Notes: a model not told the origin generated them from the sequence alone. A stretch of DNA of 35,513 bases from Curtobacterium luteum (GCF_001475545.1 NZ_LDQC01000058.1:1-35513), one strand, 5' to 3'. Positions 1 to 9,090 are shown, counted from the stretch's first letter. Translations and numbers: made by a program.

Positions 1-189
1 GCCGCGCTGTTCGCCGACGGGGTCTTCCGCGTCGAACTCCGGACCGCCGCCGACAACCGGCCGAGCCGGGCGGTCGCCGAGCGACTCGGGTTCACGCTCG
101 AGGGCACGCTGCGTCAGGCGTACCCGGTCGACGGCGTTCGGCACGACCTGTGCATCTACGCACGGCTCGCGACCGACCCGGTCCGGTGA
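1..189 (+). CDS. GNAT-family N-acetyltransferase, C-terminal end (partial)
   Basis: The reading frame is open from base 1 and stops at TGA 187-189, giving the last 62 residues of a protein that begins outside the window. The segment VELRTAADNRPSRAVAERLG followed by FTLEGTLRQAY and a basic, beta-rich end is the C-terminal signature of RimJ/RimL-type GNAT acetyltransferases, in which the N-x-(P/A)-S-x-x-x-x-E-x-x-G-F motif packs against acetyl-CoA. The family transfers acetyl groups to protein N-termini or small amines; the substrate cannot be read from this fragment. It converges on the truncated VOC gene and its last 98 bases overlap the antisense tail of that frame. Confidence 0.85.
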   Translation, partial: AALFADGVFRVELRTAADNRPSRAVAERLGFTLEGTLRQAYPVDGVRHDLCIYARLATDPVR

Positions 190-490
190 GGTACGGCACG
201 TCCGGGTGGATGTGTCTGGTCAGTCGTTCGGGCGGATGAGGCAGAACCTTGACGTCGAGGTGGCTCTGCTGCGGGACGTCCTGCCCGGGCCACCCCGGCG
301 CGCGGTAGTGCTCCACCCGCTGGAACGCGAGGATCGGCCGGAGGTCGGTGAACGGGAGGGCGATCTCCGCCCAGTCCTCGTCGGACGCGACGATCTCGCC
401 GCCGAGGAGTCCGACGGAGAAGCGCGCCAGCGCTTGCGGGTCGGGGCAGTCGAGGACGACGGCGTCGAGTGTGCCGATCACGGCCGACAC
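92..490 (-). pseudogene. Truncated VOC/glyoxalase-like protein (remnant)
   Basis: The first 80 or so of 132 residues match the N-terminal part of a glyoxalase-like VOC domain: LDAVVLDCPDPQALARFSVG, then an RPILAFQRV strand and QQSHLDVKV. In intact relatives this last strand leads into a VDDLDAAE-type helix and about 40 more residues ending in a GHPFCLV-like strand. Here the frame instead runs into a proline- and arginine-rich tail that is merely antisense to the GNAT gene. Only about 50 bases lie between the end of the homologous part and the GNAT stop, so the missing half is not present in another frame. The start lies 11 bases beyond the hrpA stop. I infer a 3' deletion; a shortened but functional protein cannot be excluded. 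Confidence 0.6.
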
Positions 491-500
491 GCTCGCCCCG

Positions 501-3500
501 TCAGCGCGCCGCGGCCAGGGTCTTCGTGATCCGCTGCAGCGACACCGTCTCGGCCGTCCCGAGTTCCTGCGCGAACAGGCTCAGCCGGAACTCCTCGAGC
601 ATCCACCGCGCGTGCACGAGCTCCGGGTGGGCACCGACTGCCGGGGGGAAGGTCCCACCGGCGTCGGTGTAGCGGTCGGTGGCGACGGTGACCTCGCGCA
701 TCCACGCAGCGTCGCGCCCGGGGTTCTGCAGGAGCTTCTGCACCCGTGCCTCGACGCCCTGCAGGTACACGCGGATGCGTCGGAGCCGGTCGAGCCCGGC
801 GACCGCGACGAACCCGGGGAACACGAGTCGTTCGAGCTGCTGCCGCATGTCGGTCAGGGCGCCGAGCAGCGACATGGAGTTCGCCTGCTTGATCGCCCGC
901 TCGGCGTTGCGGTGCGCGGTGAGGACGGCGGCGACCTCGGACACGGCGGTGAACATCGTGTCGACGACGGTCGAGGAGACAGCGTCGCGGACCTGCTCGA
1001 AGGCGGCCTGTTCGAAGACGAGTCCGTCGGGGTGCGTGCCGCGGATGCCAGCGTCGACGACCGCGGCGAGGACGTCGTCGAACAGCGCCTGCGTCGACGG
1101 GTACGGCGACGCTGCGAGGGCGAGCTTCTCCTGCGCGGTGAGGTGCTGCTGGATGTACGACACCGGCGAGGGCACCGCGAGCATGACGAGCCGTCGGACC
1201 CCGGCGGGCATCGCGACTGCGCGGTCGTGCTCGGTGGCGAGCAGTCGGACCGCGACGGTCGCCTTCGGGCCGGACCCCTCCTCGACGAGCGCCGGGTAGG
1301 CACGGATCACCCCGCCGGACTGCTTCGTGTCGAGGACGCGAGGGAGGTCACCAGCGGGCCACGCGGTGAGACCCGACCGCTCGAGGTCGGTTCCGGCCTG
1401 CGCGACGCGAGCCGCGCCTCCCGGCCGGTTCGCCTTCGCCGTGGCGGAGGCGACGCTCTGCTGGGTGCGGTCCTTGAGCTTCGTCTGCAGGGCCGCGAGG
1501 TCCTTGCCGGCCTCGACCCGCCGACCACGTTCGTCGACCACGGCCCAGGTGGGCAGCAGGTGCGGCGGCACGCGGGTCAGGTCGAAGTCCGACTCCGACA
1601 CGGACACGTACGTCATGCGCTGGATGGTCTTGGCCAGCGTCGACCGGAACGACTCGGTCGGCTCGGTCGGGGCGTCGTCCGGGAGCTCGGCGACGATCTT
1701 CTCGGCCCAGTCCGCGGCGGGCACGATGTTCTTGCGGATCTGCTTCGGCAGTGACTTGATCAGCGCGGTCACGAGCTCCTTGCGCAGGCCCCGCACCTGC
1801 CAGTCGAAGCCCTCCTCGCGCATGCGGGGCAGCAGGGCGAGCGGTACCTGGACGCTCACGCCGTCGTCCTGCGCACCCGGCTCGAAGCGGTACTTGATCG
1901 CGAGGCGCTGGTCGCCCGACCGCCACTGGGTCGGGTACTCCTGTTGGTCCTGCGCGGCTTCCGCCGCGTCCTCGGCCAGGAGGTCCGACCTGCGCATCGT
2001 GAGCAGGTCCGGTTGGTCGCGACGCGCCTTCCGCCACCATCCCTCGAAATCGCGGGTGGTCGCGACGTCCGCGGGGATGCGTGCGTCGTAGAAGTCGACG
2101 ATCTTCTCGTCGTCGAAGAGGATGTCCCGCCGACGCGTGCGCTCCTCGAGCTGCTCCAGCTCCTTGCGGAGTCGGCGGTTCTCGCGGTCGAAGGCCTGCT
2201 GCGAGTCCCACTCGCCTTCGACGAGAGCGTGCCGGATGAACAGCTCGCGGGAGTGCTCGGGATCGACGCGCTTGTACTGCACGCGCCGCCGCTGGACGAC
2301 GGGCACGCCGAAAAGGGTCACCCGCTCGTAGGCCACCACGGCGCCCTGCTTCTTCTCCCAGTGTGGCTCGCCGTAGGTGCGCTTGAGCAGGTCACCCGCG
2401 AGCGGCTCCACCCAGGCGGGGTCGATCTTGCCGACGGTCCGGGCGAACAGGCGACTGGTCTCGACGAGTTCGGCGGCCATCACCGCGTCGGGCTGCTTCT
2501 TCGCGAGGACGCTGCCGGGGAACACGACGAACCGGGTGTTCCGTGAGCCGAGGTAGTCGCGCTTCTCGCGGTCGCGCAGGCCGATCTGGCTGAGCAACCC
2601 GGCGAGCAGGGAACGGTGCACGGCATCGCCGTCCTCGCTCCGCGACTGCCCGACGCGGACGTCGACCTGTTTCGCGGCGCGCGAGAGCTGCCGGTAGAGG
2701 TCCTGCCACTCGCGGATGCGGAGGTAGTTGAGGAACTCGGCCTTGCACAGGCGGCGGAACGCGCTCGACGACAGCTCGTCCTGCTTGTCCTCGATGTGGT
2801 TCCAGAGGTTGAGCAGGGTGAGGAAGTCACTCGTCGGGTCGGCGAACCGGGCGTGCAGCTGGTCGGCGTGGGCGCGCTTCTCGAGGGGGCGTTCGCGCGG
2901 GTCCTGGATGCTCAGGGCGCTGACGATCGCGATGACCTCGCGGCCGACGCCCTGCCGACCGGCCTCGAGCACCATCCGGCCGAGCCTCGGGTCGATCGGC
3001 AGCCGGGTGAGCTGCCGGCCGGTCTTCGTGATGCGTCCGTCGCCGTCGACCGCGCGGAGTTCCCGCAGCAGGTCGAGACCGTCCTTCACCCCTCGGGAGT
3101 CCGGCGGCTGCAGGAAGGGGAACGACTCGATGTCGCCGAAGCCGAGCGAGATCATCTGCAGGATGACGGCAGCGAGGTTCGTGCGGAGGATCTCGGGGTC
3201 GGTGAACTCGGACCGCCGCTCGAAGTCCTGCTCGGAGTACAGCCGGATCGCGATGCCCGCACTCGTCCGGCCGGCACGGCCCGAGCGCTGGTTCGCGCTC
3301 GCCTGGCTGATCGCCTCGATCGGGAGGCGCTGGACCTTGGCCCGCGGCGAGTACCGGGAGATGCGGGCCGTCCCGGTGTCGACGACGTACTTGATGCCGG
3401 GCACCGTGAGGCTCGTCTCCGCGACGTTCGTCGCGAGCACGACCCGGCGTCGGATGCCCGGCGTGCTGCGTCGCTCGAACACCCGGTGCTGGTCCGCGGC

Positions 3501-4373
3501 GGACAGACGACCGTAGAGGGGGAGCACCTCGGTGCCCGGGTAGCGCTTGCCCTCGATCGCCTCTTGCGCGTCGCGGATCTCGTTCTCGCCGGAGAGGAAC
3601 ACGAGGACGTCGCCCGGGTCCTCTCGGGAGAGTTCGTCGAGCGCGTCGGTGATGCCCTGGAGGACGTCACGGTCGTCCTGGGTGCGGCCGGAGCCGTCGC
3701 CGGAGCCGTGGTCGTCGGTCCGCGGGTCGTCCTCGTCGTCGTCGTGGTCGTCGCGGCCGTCGCGGCCGTCCACGTCGTCCGCGACGAGGGGACGGTACCG
3801 GATCTCGACCGGGTACGTCCGGCCGGACACCTCGATGATCGGGGCCCCGCCGAAGTGCTGCGAGAACGACTCCGGATCGATGGTCGCACTCGTGATGATG
3901 ACCTTGAGGTCCGGCCGCCGGGGGAGGAGCCGCTTGAGGTAGCCGAGCAGGAAGTCGATCGTCAGGGACCGCTCGTGCGCCTCGTCGATGATGATCGTGT
4001 CGTAGCGCTCGAGGTCACGGTCGAAGTGGATCTCGTTGAGGAGGATCCCGTCCGTCATCAGCTTGATCTTCGTGTTCGCGGACACCTTGTCGGTGAAGCG
4101 GACCTGGTAGCCGACGAGGTCGCCGAGCTCACCGCCCAGCTCCTCGGACACCCGTTCGGCGATCGTGCGCGCTGCGATCCTGCGGGGCTGGGTGTGCCCG
4201 ATCGACTCGCGGCCGAGTTCCAGGCAGATCTTCGGCAGCTGGGTGGTCTTGCCGGAGCCCGTCGCGCCGGCGACGATCACGACCTGGTGGTCGCGGATCG
4301 CGGCGGCGATGTCGTCCCGCCGCTGCGAGACGGGCAGCTCGGGCGGGTACGTGATGACGGGCGTGGCAGTCAT
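501..4373 (-). CDS. hrpA: ATP-dependent RNA helicase HrpA (DEAH box)
   Basis: This 1290-residue protein is full length for the HrpA family (about 1300). Superfamily 2 helicase motifs occur in order: Walker A GATGSGKT near residues 36-43, DEAH at 130-133, SAT at 162-164 and QRSGRAGR at 362-369. They are followed by the ratchet/OB region and the long HrpA-specific C-terminal half. HrpA couples ATP hydrolysis to RNA remodelling in the cytoplasm; in E. coli it rescues stalled ribosomes. A low-complexity acidic stretch rich in Asp, Gly and Arg (about residues 197-234) is inserted between the two helicase lobes. I chose ATG 4373 because a -10-like TAACCT (complement of 4383-4388) lies just ahead of it; ATG 4379, two codons upstream, is the alternative. 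The gene is divergent from the WXG operon. Confidence 0.97.
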   Translation of the reverse strand: MTATPVITYPPELPVSQRRDDIAAAIRDHQVVIVAGATGSGKTTQLPKICLELGRESIGHTQPRRIAARTIAERVSEELGGELGDLVGYQVRFTDKVSANTKIKLMTDGILLNEIHFDRDLERYDTIIIDEAHERSLTIDFLLGYLKRLLPRRPDLKVIITSATIDPESFSQHFGGAPIIEVSGRTYPVEIRYRPLVADDVDGRDGRDDHDDDEDDPRTDDHGSGDGSGRTQDDRDVLQGITDALDELSREDPGDVLVFLSGENEIRDAQEAIEGKRYPGTEVLPLYGRLSAADQHRVFERRSTPGIRRRVVLATNVAETSLTVPGIKYVVDTGTARISRYSPRAKVQRLPIEAISQASANQRSGRAGRTSAGIAIRLYSEQDFERRSEFTDPEILRTNLAAVILQMISLGFGDIESFPFLQPPDSRGVKDGLDLLRELRAVDGDGRITKTGRQLTRLPIDPRLGRMVLEAGRQGVGREVIAIVSALSIQDPRERPLEKRAHADQLHARFADPTSDFLTLLNLWNHIEDKQDELSSSAFRRLCKAEFLNYLRIREWQDLYRQLSRAAKQVDVRVGQSRSEDGDAVHRSLLAGLLSQIGLRDREKRDYLGSRNTRFVVFPGSVLAKKQPDAVMAAELVETSRLFARTVGKIDPAWVEPLAGDLLKRTYGEPHWEKKQGAVVAYERVTLFGVPVVQRRRVQYKRVDPEHSRELFIRHALVEGEWDSQQAFDRENRRLRKELEQLEERTRRRDILFDDEKIVDFYDARIPADVATTRDFEGWWRKARRDQPDLLTMRRSDLLAEDAAEAAQDQQEYPTQWRSGDQRLAIKYRFEPGAQDDGVSVQVPLALLPRMREEGFDWQVRGLRKELVTALIKSLPKQIRKNIVPAADWAEKIVAELPDDAPTEPTESFRSTLAKTIQRMTYVSVSESDFDLTRVPPHLLPTWAVVDERGRRVEAGKDLAALQTKLKDRTQQSVASATAKANRPGGAARVAQAGTDLERSGLTAWPAGDLPRVLDTKQSGGVIRAYPALVEEGSGPKATVAVRLLATEHDRAVAMPAGVRRLVMLAVPSPVSYIQQHLTAQEKLALAASPYPSTQALFDDVLAAVVDAGIRGTHPDGLVFEQAAFEQVRDAVSSTVVDTMFTAVSEVAAVLTAHRNAERAIKQANSMSLLGALTDMRQQLERLVFPGFVAVAGLDRLRRIRVYLQGVEARVQKLLQNPGRDAAWMREVTVATDRYTDAGGTFPPAVGAHPELVHARWMLEEFRLSLFAQELGTAETVSLQRITKTLAAAR

Positions 4374-4382
4374 GAGCATTCC

Positions 4383-4388
4383 AGGTTA
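4383..4388 (-). promoter_or_regulatory. Candidate -10 element for hrpA
   Basis: On the minus strand this reads TAACCT, 9 bases before ATG 4373 and 3 before ATG 4379. The spacing implies a very short or absent leader if translation starts at 4373. No convincing -35 was seen. Confidence 0.35.
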
Positions 4389-4420
4389 CCCCGCAGCGCA
4401 CGCTCGACGATCCGGTGCGG

Positions 4421-4426
4421 TATCGT
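4421..4426 (+). promoter_or_regulatory. Candidate -10 element for the WXG operon
   Basis: TATCGT stands about 48 bases before ATG 4475. It would give a leader of roughly 40 bases carrying the purine-rich ribosome site GGGGGGAG (about 4458-4465). No clear -35 hexamer is visible, as is common in this GC-rich DNA. Confidence 0.4.
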
Positions 4427-4474
4427 TCCGGCGTTGAACGACCGACCGAGAGCCTCCGGGGGGAGAACCGAACG

Positions 4475-4765
4475 ATGGCCGACCTGTTCATCGATCTGGG
4501 AGCACTGCAGCGCACCCGTACATCGCTCGACCACGTCGGGGGACTCATGCGCGACCCGCTCGCGACCATGACGTCCCGTGCCGGAGCGACGACCGACATC
4601 GGGGTCCTGCGGAGCAAGCTGCAGGACTTCGGCGACACGTGGGACTACGGCATCGGGCAGCTCGCGAAGTACACCGGCGCCAGCAGTGACGCGCTGGACC
4701 AGATCGCGAAGACCGTCACCGACGCCGACCAGCAGTTGGCCGACGGGATCGAGGGGGCCTCGTGA
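4475..4765 (+). CDS. WXG100-like small protein (ESX/type VII family)
   Basis: The 96-residue product has the size and helix-turn-helix-hairpin layout of WXG100 proteins: an amphipathic helix from about residue 7, a central turn around DTWDYG (Trp56), then a second helix ending in an acidic tail. The canonical W-x-G is W-D-Y here, one residue before Gly, so it is a divergent member. WXG100 proteins are usually secreted as dimers by ESX/T7SS or act as partners for larger substrates. ATG 4475 is preferred to an in-frame ATG at 4415 because the purine-rich GGGGGGAG precedes it at normal distance. It is the first gene of a four-gene operon whose members overlap by 4 bases. No ESX core ATPase is in the window. 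Confidence 0.75.
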   Translation: MADLFIDLGALQRTRTSLDHVGGLMRDPLATMTSRAGATTDIGVLRSKLQDFGDTWDYGIGQLAKYTGASSDALDQIAKTVTDADQQLADGIEGAS

Positions 4766-5907
4766 CCGTTTCGTACCCGACCCTCGGGTTCGACCCCGTC
4801 GCCAGTGACTCCGCCACGGGCGCGGACGTCGCTGCTGAACTCCGTGCCGCCACCGAGAAGCTCGCCGAGGTCGATGCCGTCCTCAGCGGTGCCGGCGAGC
4901 AGGACTGGGAGGGACGGACCGCGGAGGCGTTCCGGTCCGCCATGTCCGAGGAGCTCCGGCCCCGGGTCCGCGCAGCCCACCGGAGCTTCTCCGAGGCGAG
5001 CCGGGCGTTCGACGGATGGGTCCACGAACTCCCGGGCTACCGGACCCGTGCGGACGCGCTCGAGCAGGAGGCGGCCTCCGCAGCGGCGAGCGTCCAGACC
5101 GCGACGAGCAACCGCTCGTCGATCGAGTCGCCAGCGGACGACGCAGACCAGCAGGCGAAGGACGACCACGACGACGAGGTCCGCAGCGCAGACCTCGCCG
5201 TCAGCGTCGCACACGATGCGCTCCAGGGGGTGCTCAGCCGTGCCCGGGCGTTGCAGGCGGAGGTCACCGAGCGCGCCGGTGTCGTCGCCGCGGCCTTCGA
5301 CACGGCGATGCAGGCTGCTCCGACCGAACCCGGATGGCTCGAACGGGCCGGACAGTGGGCATCCGGCCTCGTGGACTGGAAGGCACTCGGGGACTTCATC
5401 TCCGAGAAGTTCGACTGGTTCATGGAGAACGTCGCGCCGATCCTGCAGAAGCTGGCGAAGATCATCGGCGCCATCGCGACGATCGTGTCCGTCGTGGCGT
5501 TCCTCGTCGGCTTCGTGTTCCCGCCCGCGTTCGCCGTGGCGAGCGTCGCCGGCACGGTCGCGAAGGTGTCGTCGTTCGTCGATCTGGGCATCCAGGGACT
5601 CCGCGTCGTGCACGGCGAACGGGGGGCGGCGCAGGCCTTCCTCGTGCAGGGCGCCGCGACGGTGGTCGGCATGGGGGTGGCCCGCGCGATCGGTCCCGTC
5701 GCCACCGAGGCCACGAGCAACATCCGAGCCGGTGCGTTCATCCCCCAGGTGTCGTTCGCGGGGATGGGCACGAACGGCGGCGGCGCGGTCGCCACGGCTT
5801 CGTACGCCGTCAACAACGACTTCTTCCACTCGGCCATGTACTGGAGCATCACGAGCGCGAAGGACCTGGTCGACTCCGGCACCACGCTCCGGGACGAGAC
5901 CCGGTGA
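4762..5907 (+). CDS. Putative T7SS-secreted effector with N-terminal WXG-like domain and hydrophobic core
   Basis: The 381-residue product opens with a helical hairpin of WXG type: W49-E-G51 is followed by RTAEAFRSAM. A helical, probably coiled-coil region rich in Ala, Gln and Glu follows (about 95-185), then a strongly hydrophobic stretch around residues 234-268 and a Gly/Ala-rich C-terminal part (295-350). There is no Sec signal peptide. The layout resembles LXG/WXG-domain secreted proteins with variable C-terminal domains. I recognise no enzymatic toxin motif; the hydrophobic segment would suit a membrane-active C-terminal module. GTG 4762 overlaps the preceding stop as GTGA with GAGGGGG just upstream. 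The function is inferred from architecture and context only. Confidence 0.6.
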   Translation: MTVSYPTLGFDPVASDSATGADVAAELRAATEKLAEVDAVLSGAGEQDWEGRTAEAFRSAMSEELRPRVRAAHRSFSEASRAFDGWVHELPGYRTRADALEQEAASAAASVQTATSNRSSIESPADDADQQAKDDHDDEVRSADLAVSVAHDALQGVLSRARALQAEVTERAGVVAAAFDTAMQAAPTEPGWLERAGQWASGLVDWKALGDFISEKFDWFMENVAPILQKLAKIIGAIATIVSVVAFLVGFVFPPAFAVASVAGTVAKVSSFVDLGIQGLRVVHGERGAAQAFLVQGAATVVGMGVARAIGPVATEATSNIRAGAFIPQVSFAGMGTNGGGAVATASYAVNNDFFHSAMYWSITSAKDLVDSGTTLRDETR

Positions 5908-6611
5908 CCACGGACATCGCCGTAGCGCTGCCCGCCGGGTGGATCGAGGTCGCCGCGCAGGACACCGCCGACCAGATGGCGGAGCAGTTGCGCGCGCAGG
6001 CGGCGGTGGACGGGGACGCGTTCGACGGGCCGTCGCTCGACGCACTCGTCGACGCGGCACAGCAACTCCGGGCGACGGTCGGGAGCGACGTGTGGCAGCA
6101 CTTCGGCGCGGTCGTCACCCAGGTGCCGACGAGGCGCCCCGGGGACCGCGACGACGAGGTCCCGTGGCAGACCACGGTCTGGGCCTTCGGAGTGCGACTC
6201 CTGCGGCTGCCTGACCTCGGCGACCTGAACCCCGTCGGCGTGGCGGAACGCGTGGTCGGTTCGGTCGGCGTGGTGCGGTCCGTCGAACCGTTCCGACTCG
6301 ACGACGGTCGAGACGGCGTCGCCGTGCTCCTCACGGCCGTCGAGGTCGACGACGAGCAGATCGTCGCCGCACGCAGCCGACTCCCGCAGCTCGACCCGGA
6401 CCGCCTCGGCGCATGGGTGTGCATGCTCCCGGTGCCCGGGCTGCCCGCTACGCTCTCCCTGACCGTGGGACTGGCGCCCGATGATGCCGAGGTGCCGCAG
6501 ATGACGTGGCTCGGAGCCCAGATCGCGACGAGTGTCCACCGCGTCGTCGGAGCATCGGACACGCCCGTGGCGGGGCCGACGGGCGTCGGAGGAGAGGGAC
6601 AGCGACGGTGA
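5904..6611 (+). CDS. Hypothetical protein of the WXG operon
   Basis: This 235-residue protein starts at GTG 5904, overlapping the previous stop by 4 bases. It has no signal peptide and no transmembrane segment. It begins with VALPAGWIEVAAQD, continues with a charged helical part (about 20-60) and then alternating beta-like strands, ending in LSLTVGLAPDDAEVPQMTW and a terminal helix. I do not recognise a family. Its position between the putative effector and a membrane protein, with overlaps on both sides, suggests a cytosolic chaperone, adaptor or immunity role, but this is inferred from context alone. Confidence 0.65.
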   Translation: MTTDIAVALPAGWIEVAAQDTADQMAEQLRAQAAVDGDAFDGPSLDALVDAAQQLRATVGSDVWQHFGAVVTQVPTRRPGDRDDEVPWQTTVWAFGVRLLRLPDLGDLNPVGVAERVVGSVGVVRSVEPFRLDDGRDGVAVLLTAVEVDDEQIVAARSRLPQLDPDRLGAWVCMLPVPGLPATLSLTVGLAPDDAEVPQMTWLGAQIATSVHRVVGASDTPVAGPTGVGGEGQRR

Positions 6612-7207
6612 ACACGTGGATCCGTCCCGGCGCGCGGGATGCCGTGCACGGAGCGGCGAACGCGCGCGAGCACGCCTGGGACGCCCCGGCGGCGGTGCGG
6701 ACGCTCGACGCTGAACTGAGCACCGCGCGGCGGTTCTGGGGTGGGACCGCAGCGGTCGCCCTCGCCGTGGTCGGTGGTGCGGTGGCGTCCGGGGTGGGCT
6801 CGGCCGGGGGCGCCGGAGCCGTCGTCACGGTGGTGCTCATCGCGACGCTGCTGCTCGCCGGTGCGGTGTGGCTGGGCGTGTCGGTCCTCCGCGCACGGCA
6901 CGCGGTCGTGCAGGCGTTCGTCGCGTGGTCCGCACTCGCGGCACCACTCGGACCCGCGTCGGTCTTCACGGGGCAGCTCACGGGGAAGAGCATCGCGCGG
7001 ACGGCGCTCGCAGCCGTGCTCTTCATTGCCGCTGCCTTCAGCTGGTCTGCCCTCGTGCCGGGCTCCGGGAGCCCGGACGACTGGGCCTTCAGCCTCTCCG
7101 CCGTCGTCTGGGCCGTCACCTTCACGGTCGCGTTGATCGCCGTGCTCGCGACCGAGATCCGCGGCAACCTCGCACGGACCGGTCGGGTGGTGCGCGGCCG
7201 TCGCTGA
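6608..7207 (+). CDS. Four-helix membrane protein of the WXG operon
   Basis: The 199-residue product has about 45 polar N-terminal residues, predicted to be cytosolic, and four hydrophobic segments (about 46-64, 70-94, 129-150 and 160-183), ending in an arginine-rich cytosolic tail. GTG 6608 overlaps the previous stop as GTGA and is preceded by GGAGAGGG at 6591-6598. It is the last gene of the operon. Multi-spanning proteins after WXG/LXG effectors are often immunity proteins against membrane-acting toxins, which would fit the hydrophobic core of the product encoded at 4762-5907; a scaffold role is equally possible. I recognise no named family. Confidence 0.65.
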   Translation: MNTWIRPGARDAVHGAANAREHAWDAPAAVRTLDAELSTARRFWGGTAAVALAVVGGAVASGVGSAGGAGAVVTVVLIATLLLAGAVWLGVSVLRARHAVVQAFVAWSALAAPLGPASVFTGQLTGKSIARTALAAVLFIAAAFSWSALVPGSGSPDDWAFSLSAVVWAVTFTVALIAVLATEIRGNLARTGRVVRGRR

Positions 7208-7236
7208 GCCGCCCGGTCGGCTCGGCGTTCGTCCCC

Positions 7237-9090
7237 TCAGCTCGCGAGCTGGTCGACCAGCGTGCGCACGGTCGTCGCCGGCAGCGCACACACCCGGTCG
7301 TGGCACACGAACGCCACCGTGTCGTGTGTGGCGCGGTCCTCGAACAGCGCGAATCCCGCGGCACCCCACTCGTCGGCCTGTGCCGGGGTCACGGCGGCGA
7401 TCGTCGTCCCGGGACGGCGTGCACCGAACGCCGCCGCCCGCATCGGGTCCTCCCGATCGGCGGTCACGACGACGACCTCCCGCGACGGTCGGCCGAGCGC
7501 CAGCGCGAGTCCGAGCGCGTCGGCGTACCCGAGCGGGCGTTCCGTCCCCGACCGGGCACGATCGGCGACGAGCCGTGCGGCCGCGTCGCGGTACGAGCGC
7601 TCACCCGTGAGCGCTGCGAGCGTCGCCGCCGCCGAGGCGAGGCCGACCGTCCCCGACCGGAGCGCCGTCTGCGGCTGCTCACCGGTCGCCGTCCCCGCCG
7701 TGTCGAGGACCGGGTCGGCTCCGAAGCGACCCGCGAGGCCGTCGTCCACGAGGACCCGTGCGGCGGACGCGTACGACACCGCTCCGGTGACGAGCGCGAG
7801 TTCGAGCAGCCCCTCGGCGAGCAGGCCGACGTCCTCGATCGTCGCCGGAGCGCTCGACGTGCCACGCGGCGAACTCGACCGGACCGCAACGTGCCCGTCA
7901 CGCACGTGCGCGGCGAGCACCGCGTCTGCCGCACCCCTGGCGAGCGCGACCATCTCGTCGTCGCCGTGCCGCGCTCCGGCCACGGCGAGCCCCCGGATCG
8001 CGAGACCGTTCCAGCCCGTCAGCACCTGGTCGTCGAGGGGCGGGGGATCGAGCGTCGCACGCTCGGCCAGCGGACGGCGGTACCACTCGCCCTCGACCCG
8101 GCGCCCGTCGATCGTCGACTCGCTGTCCTGCGCCGCGACGAACGCACCGTCCGGTCGACGCAGCGTGTCGCGGAGGAACGCGGCGATGCCCCGAGCCTGC
8201 GCGGACCCGGCCACCGCCAGCAATCCCGCGTTGTCGTAGAGCATCCGTTCGTAGTGCGGGACGCTCCAGTCACGCTGCGTCGCGTACCGGAAGACCCCGC
8301 CGTCGGCGTCCGTCAGTTCCGACCGGGCGATGACGTCCAGCGTGCGGTCGAGCAGCCCACGAGCGCCCGCAGTGGCGTCCGTGCCGTCGGGGTCGTCCGC
8401 TGCGAGGTCGCCGAGCAGTTCGAGGAGTGGCGCACTCGGGAACTTCGGCGCGCCGCCGAAGCCGCCGTACGTGGTGTCCTCCACCTGACGCAGCTGGTCG
8501 AGGACGCCCCGGACCGTGTCGACCGCCGGGAGGCGCGGCTCGCCATCGCCGCGACCGTCGCCGGACGACGCGGTCGCGTCTGCTCCGGCACCCTGCCGGA
8601 TCGCAGTGGCGATGGCCGAGGCGTTCGCGTCCACCTCGTCCCGCCGCTCTCGCCAGGCGTCGAGCACCGCACCGAGCACCTGCCGGAACGACGGCACCTG
8701 CTGCACCGGCTCCGGCGGAAAGTACGTCCCCGCGAAGAACACGTGCGCGTCGGGCGTCGTGAAGACGGTGAGCGGCCACCCGAGCTGCCCGGTGAACGCA
8801 CTCGCCGCGGCCATCATGCTGGCGTCGACGTCCGGGCGCTCCTCACGGTCGACCTTGACGGCGACGAAGTCCTGCCGCAGGAGGTCGGCCACTCCCGGGT
8901 CCGAGAAGCTCTCGCGCGCCATGACGTGGCACCAGTGACAGGTCGCGTACCCGATCGAGACGAGGACCGGTACGTCCCGCTCGCGAGCCTCGGCGAAGGC
9001 GTCGGGTCCCCACTCGCGCCAGTCCACCGGGTTCTCCGCGTGCTGGCGGAGGTAGGGGCTGACGGCCGAGCCGAGGCGGTTGTCGTTCAT
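7237..9090 (-). CDS. DUF255 thioredoxin-like / SSP411-family protein
   Basis: The 617-residue protein has the YyaL/SSP411 layout. An N-terminal thioredoxin-fold domain contains [20 protein letters not shown] and the conserved C51-H-W-C54 ([18 protein letters not shown]). A long alpha/alpha-barrel-like domain follows, related to N-acylglucosamine 2-epimerase, with [10 protein letters not shown] and [15 protein letters not shown]. Family members are cytosolic and their biochemical role is poorly known; the CxxC-like pair suggests redox or cofactor chemistry. The length is slightly below the usual 650-700 residues. It converges on the WXG operon membrane gene with 29 bases between them. ATG 9090 starts without a Shine-Dalgarno site; CAGGCT lies 6 bases upstream. 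Confidence 0.9.
   Translation of the reverse strand: MNDNRLGSAVSPYLRQHAENPVDWREWGPDAFAEARERDVPVLVSIGYATCHWCHVMARESFSDPGVADLLRQDFVAVKVDREERPDVDASMMAAASAFTGQLGWPLTVFTTPDAHVFFAGTYFPPEPVQQVPSFRQVLGAVLDAWRERRDEVDANASAIATAIRQGAGADATASSGDGRGDGEPRLPAVDTVRGVLDQLRQVEDTTYGGFGGAPKFPSAPLLELLGDLAADDPDGTDATAGARGLLDRTLDVIARSELTDADGGVFRYATQRDWSVPHYERMLYDNAGLLAVAGSAQARGIAAFLRDTLRRPDGAFVAAQDSESTIDGRRVEGEWYRRPLAERATLDPPPLDDQVLTGWNGLAIRGLAVAGARHGDDEMVALARGAADAVLAAHVRDGHVAVRSSSPRGTSSAPATIEDVGLLAEGLLELALVTGAVSYASAARVLVDDGLAGRFGADPVLDTAGTATGEQPQTALRSGTVGLASAAATLAALTGERSYRDAAARLVADRARSGTERPLGYADALGLALALGRPSREVVVVTADREDPMRAAAFGARRPGTTIAAVTPAQADEWGAAGFALFEDRATHDTVAFVCHDRVCALPATTVRTLVDQLAS

Noticed and set aside
2616..4571. 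A 651-codon open frame on the plus strand opposite hrpA
   Set aside because: It is antisense to a certain gene, has an Arg/Asp/Val/Leu composition typical of GC-rich shadow frames and no known domain.
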